Below are positions 5,108 through 7,329 of a stretch of 7,329 nucleotides of DNA, in pieces (position 1 is the first letter of the stretch; each line of letters opens with the position of its first letter). The DNA is from CALLQB01 sp036479275 (GTDB taxonomy: Bacteria > Actinomycetota > Acidimicrobiia > Acidimicrobiales > SHLQ01): the NCBI GenBank assembly GCA_965524675.1, contig CBERPN010000229.1, forward strand, positions 1-7,329, read 5' to 3'. A model generated the notes under the pieces. The model made no database searches. It was not told the origin of the DNA and was given only the letters and a program-made list of their open reading frames with translations. The translations under genes and the position numbers were made by a program.

Positions 5108-5926
5108 CTATGCAGCCGATCCAGTGCGTTTTTGGGCAGGGGCGACCAATTCGGTTTGGTACTGGTACATCTCGAAATCAGGCCTGTAAAGCCGAGTTAC
5201 CTGACGGACCAAAGCGTCATCGTAGAACCAGCCATACCCGGGAACAGTGGGACGGCTACCAGGAGCATGAACCATGTCCCCCACAAACGTTGGTAAAGCC
5301 GAATAATCCGAGCGGTGTTTGCTCTGGATATTGTCCGCAACGAAGTCGGTTGCCTTAAGCCCAAGGTCCTGCTCGACTTCGCATAGGCGCTGCTGGAGGC
5401 CGTCCTCGACGCGAACTACGTGGTCGAGGACAAGCTCGCCGTCACGTTCCGCAGCGGTTGACTGCCAGCGAAAGTGAATGTTGTGCGAGGCCAGGTCGAC
5501 AGTGGCGAGGTAAGCCACGAAATCGCGGAAAGAGTAGGCCCGATCGACCACCAAGAAACTCGAGATCTGTTGGCGTTCATAGCCCTGCTGAAGCGAGTGG
5601 AGATAGGCGCTAACCACCCTCGAAAACGGGTCGCGCACGACTCGGATATGGCGATACCTTGATTGCTGGTAGCGCTCTATCCCACGTCTGTAACGCCGCG
5701 AGTCATAGTAAACCTTGGTTCGAAACTGATGGATCCACCCGAAATAGTCGGCGGCATCTAGCAGTCCCATGCGACTAAAGGTCCAGCGCAGCACAGTCGT
5801 ACAGGCTGCCTTGCCCGACCACAGCACAATAAGCCGCTCGTCGGCGTCGAGAAGCGGCTTCGGATCTTCGAGCAGATGTCCTGGAACTTCAGGTTGAACC
5901 TCGATGCCCATCAGCATACGAGCCAC
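5108..5926 (-). CDS. PAPS-dependent sulfotransferase (Sulfotransfer_2-like)
   Basis: Likely transfers sulfate from PAPS to a carbohydrate or other hydroxyl acceptor. It has 272 residues from GTG 5926; ATG 5917 and ATG 5911 are equally possible, and no Shine-Dalgarno site decides. A 5'-phosphosulfate-binding loop is seen at IVLWSGKAACTTVLRW (33-48, Lys39). The 3'-phosphate-binding element is VVRDPFSRVVSAYLH (96-110, Arg98 and Ser102). A C-terminal LYRPDFEMYQY (246-256) resembles the Y..DFE.F.Y ending of Sulfotransfer_2 (HNK-1/chondroitin-type) enzymes. No signal peptide or membrane segment is seen, so it probably acts in the cytosol on a precursor. The start overlaps the end of the nitroreductase gene by 23-38 bp, so both are probably on one mRNA. 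No glycosyltransferase or PAPS-synthesis gene is nearby, so the acceptor is unknown and the gene looks accessory. Confidence 0.85.
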   Translation of the reverse strand: MARMLMGIEVQPEVPGHLLEDPKPLLDADERLIVLWSGKAACTTVLRWTFSRMGLLDAADYFGWIHQFRTKVYYDSRRYRRGIERYQQSRYRHIRVVRDPFSRVVSAYLHSLQQGYERQQISSFLVVDRAYSFRDFVAYLATVDLASHNIHFRWQSTAAERDGELVLDHVVRVEDGLQQRLCEVEQDLGLKATDFVADNIQSKHRSDYSALPTFVGDMVHAPGSRPTVPGYGWFYDDALVRQVTRLYRPDFEMYQYQTELVAPAQKRTGSAA

Positions 5927-6515
5927 GATGCAAAAGTTGCTGAAGTGGCTTATGTTGACGGTGTTGTGATGAACTTCGCCGTTGAGCTGGCAACGATTCG
6001 CCGAGCGCTATCGTGCCCAGCGCACGCAAGCGAGACGGCACCCCGAAGTGATCGAGAACCGACCGCTCATTTTCGAATAGGCCAAAAAAGAGAGCCCCAA
6101 GGCCCTCGCTGTGCGCGATCAGCAGCAGATTCTCGACAACCATCCCGCCATCAACAAACCAGTAAGGCACCGGCCACACCGACTCAGATTCTCCCAACCC
6201 AGTCGACGCTTTGTCGGTCTCGCCGTAGCGCTCCACGTATGCCGACGGATCGACTAGCGGTATGCACAACACCGGGGCACTCAGCAGATCGGGCCAGGGA
6301 AATGAGTCACGACGATCAGCGGGAAGGGTAATCGACCAGTACTCTCCAACGACCTCGAGCGTGTCCAGCACCAAGAACTCGACACTTTGAGTATTGCCAG
6401 CCGACGGAGCAAGTCGAGCGAGGTCGAGCATTGGATCGAGCTGGTCGCAAGCAATAGGGGTCGACGCGAAAGCTCGAGTCATTCGACGGGTCCGAATTGT
6501 GTGCGCGACGTCCAC
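5889..6515 (-). CDS. Nitroreductase-family FMN oxidoreductase
   Basis: Probable FMN-dependent NAD(P)H oxidoreductase; the substrate cannot be read. From GTG 6515 it has 208 residues. FMN-binding marks are RTRRMTRAF (8-16), LAPSAGNTQ (35-43) and the long helix DGGMVVENLLLIAHSEGLG (122-140) followed by ALFFG. It ends with GTIALGESLP (167-176) and a basic SSSQHR...LHRGSY tail typical of one actinobacterial subgroup. That tail shows the reading frame is real up to the stop at 5889, even where it overlaps the sulfotransferase start. TTG 6524 is an alternative start adding three residues; GTG 6515 is preferred because GCGAG lies about 9 nt upstream. It begins about 20 bp after the stop of the hypothetical gene, in operon-like spacing. 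F420- or BluB-type activity is not indicated. Confidence 0.85.
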   Translation of the reverse strand: MDVAHTIRTRRMTRAFASTPIACDQLDPMLDLARLAPSAGNTQSVEFLVLDTLEVVGEYWSITLPADRRDSFPWPDLLSAPVLCIPLVDPSAYVERYGETDKASTGLGESESVWPVPYWFVDGGMVVENLLLIAHSEGLGALFFGLFENERSVLDHFGVPSRLRALGTIALGESLPAQRRSSSQHRQHKPLQQLLHRGSYADGHRGST

Positions 6516-6536
6516 GCTTACCAACTCGCGCAGAGT

Positions 6537-7208
6537 TTAGGAAGCCAGTTTCTCAAGCTCTTCGGCCATCGCCCAAGCAAACCCAATGAGCACATCGCCT
6601 TTGTCGACTTTGAGGCCATCAAACTGTGCGATGACCTCGACGTCAAACTTCTCGGGCTTGAGAGCTTCATGGTCGAGCACGCACGTCATCGACCCATCGC
6701 CACTAACCACGAACGCTCGATCGTCGTACCTCGTAGCCGGAATACCGAATCGTTTCACTAGACGCCGGCCCCACGCCCGCTCTTCGCCCGACGCCTTGTG
6801 ACCGGGCCTAGGGATTGGTTCGCTGAGGTTGCGGAAGGCATCGAAGCCAGACGCCGAAACCAATTTTGAGCCGACCAACACGTCTTCGTCGGGGAAAGCC
6901 ATGAGTGCCCGGCGGAACTGATCGAGCACCATTGCGCGCAGTACCGAATCGCGTTTGCTCGACCGCTTGACCGAAGCCAGACCAACCAACACGCTCGGGG
7001 TTCCACCAATGCGCTCGAGGGTGCAATACGCAAACCCCTTCAGCCTGCCACTCTCAAAGGCTTGAGTAACCAAAACCCAATCCTCGGCCTCCTTCGAGAG
7101 AAATCCCGCCTCATACGCGAAATCTCCTTCGGCGCACAAAATCGCCATCTCCTCAAACTCAGTGTCGCTCAATGAGCTGCAATCTTTGGTCTCGACTTCT
7201 ATCGCCAT
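6537..7208 (-). CDS. Conserved-looking hypothetical protein, possibly GNAT-like
   Basis: I cannot assign a function. From ATG 7208 it has 223 residues; the frame continues upstream to TTG 7280, but those residues look non-coding and a purine-rich AGAGAA at 7220-7215 sits 6 nt before ATG 7208. The middle part (about 43-115) reads as alternating strands and helices: WVLVTQAF, RLKGFAYCTLERIGG, SVLVGLASV, then a basic KRSSKRDSVLRAM helix start and DEDVLVGSKLV. This order resembles an acetyltransferase-like (GNAT) fold without a clear Q/RxxGxG/A loop. A charged stretch PGHKASGEERAWGRRLVKRFG (135-155) and a C-terminal DHEALKPE...EELEKLA follow. There is no signal peptide or membrane segment. It is the first gene of the minus run that continues to the nitroreductase, sulfotransferase and menA. 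The coding call is firm; the fold is inference. Confidence 0.85.
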   Translation of the reverse strand: MAIEVETKDCSSLSDTEFEEMAILCAEGDFAYEAGFLSKEAEDWVLVTQAFESGRLKGFAYCTLERIGGTPSVLVGLASVKRSSKRDSVLRAMVLDQFRRALMAFPDEDVLVGSKLVSASGFDAFRNLSEPIPRPGHKASGEERAWGRRLVKRFGIPATRYDDRAFVVSGDGSMTCVLDHEALKPEKFDVEVIAQFDGLKVDKGDVLIGFAWAMAEELEKLAS

Positions 7209-7240
7209 AGCGTGTTCTCTGCCCCCAAGGTGGTGCTCTT

Positions 7241-7257
7241 TGGACCCATATAGTCCA
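7241..7257. promoter_or_regulatory. Palindrome over a -10-like TATATG upstream of the minus run
   Basis: TGGAC (7241-7245) and GTCCA (7253-7257) are inverted arms around CCATATA. On the minus strand the centre reads TATATG (7252-7247), a possible -10 element 39-44 nt before ATG 7208. TTGCGC (7280-7275) upstream is 22 bp away, too far for a standard -35. It may be the promoter/operator of the run down to menA; evidence is weak. Confidence 0.25.
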
Positions 7258-7329
7258 CTCGATTTCGCACTCATGCGCAATTTGGGGCTGTTTTGCTTTT
7301 CTCCGCCTTCGGCTCCGGCGCTCCGCTAC

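Noticed and set aside
5876..6331. 151-codon plus-strand frame opposite the nitroreductase
   Set aside because: Its composition is low-quality (Ser/Thr/Arg/Pro-rich), and it is antisense to a clear FMN-enzyme frame.
1..7329. CRISPR arrays, insertion sequences, transposase genes, tRNA/rRNA genes or att sites
   Set aside because: No spaced direct repeats, no transposase-like frame with terminal repeats, and no recognisable tRNA or rRNA sequence were seen on either strand.

Overview
The window is GC-rich, gene-dense bacterial chromosome and most likely comes from an actinobacterium. The main evidence is a mycothiol synthase (MshD), because mycothiol is made essentially only by Actinobacteria. 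Supporting signs are a DinB/DUF664-type protein of the mycothiol-dependent kind, the last two menaquinone enzymes (MenA and MenG), frequent GTG/TTG starts and few clear Shine-Dalgarno sites. The protein style suggests the class Acidimicrobiia (Ilumatobacter-like), but that is an impression and not a demonstrated placement.

Layout from left to right. Positions 8-220 (+) hold a small helical hypothetical protein, possibly cut by the window edge. Positions 221-511 have no protein gene but are not empty: on the minus strand, a 12-bp-stem intrinsic terminator is preceded by two compact hairpins that both carry UCCGCC in the loop, with an extended -10-like element just upstream. This looks like an unannotated small RNA of about 100 nt. 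A LacI-family-like palindrome lies further upstream of it. Positions 512-1165 (-) hold nth (endonuclease III). Divergent from nth is a plus-strand run with gaps or overlaps of a few bases: mshD (1226-1933), rlmN (1936-3021), menG (3018-3743) and a DinB-family gene (3740-4216).

The right half is a minus-strand run read from 7208 down to 4199: a conserved hypothetical protein, a nitroreductase-family flavoprotein, a sulfotransferase and menA. The 3' end of menA overlaps the 3' end of the DinB gene, so the two runs converge.

The plus run links mycothiol synthesis, a probable thiol/metal-dependent DinB enzyme, rRNA/tRNA adenine methylation and the final menaquinone methylation. MenA, on the opposite strand, makes the substrate of MenG. 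So the window joins low-molecular-weight thiol and quinone redox housekeeping, with one accessory gene (the sulfotransferase) between a flavoprotein and menA. The divergent starts of nth and mshD each have a TANNNT -10-like hexamer 6-7 nt upstream, the layout expected for leaderless mRNAs.

The best candidate for something undescribed is the twin-loop small RNA at about 247-347 (minus). All calls come from reading the sequence; no database search was run.
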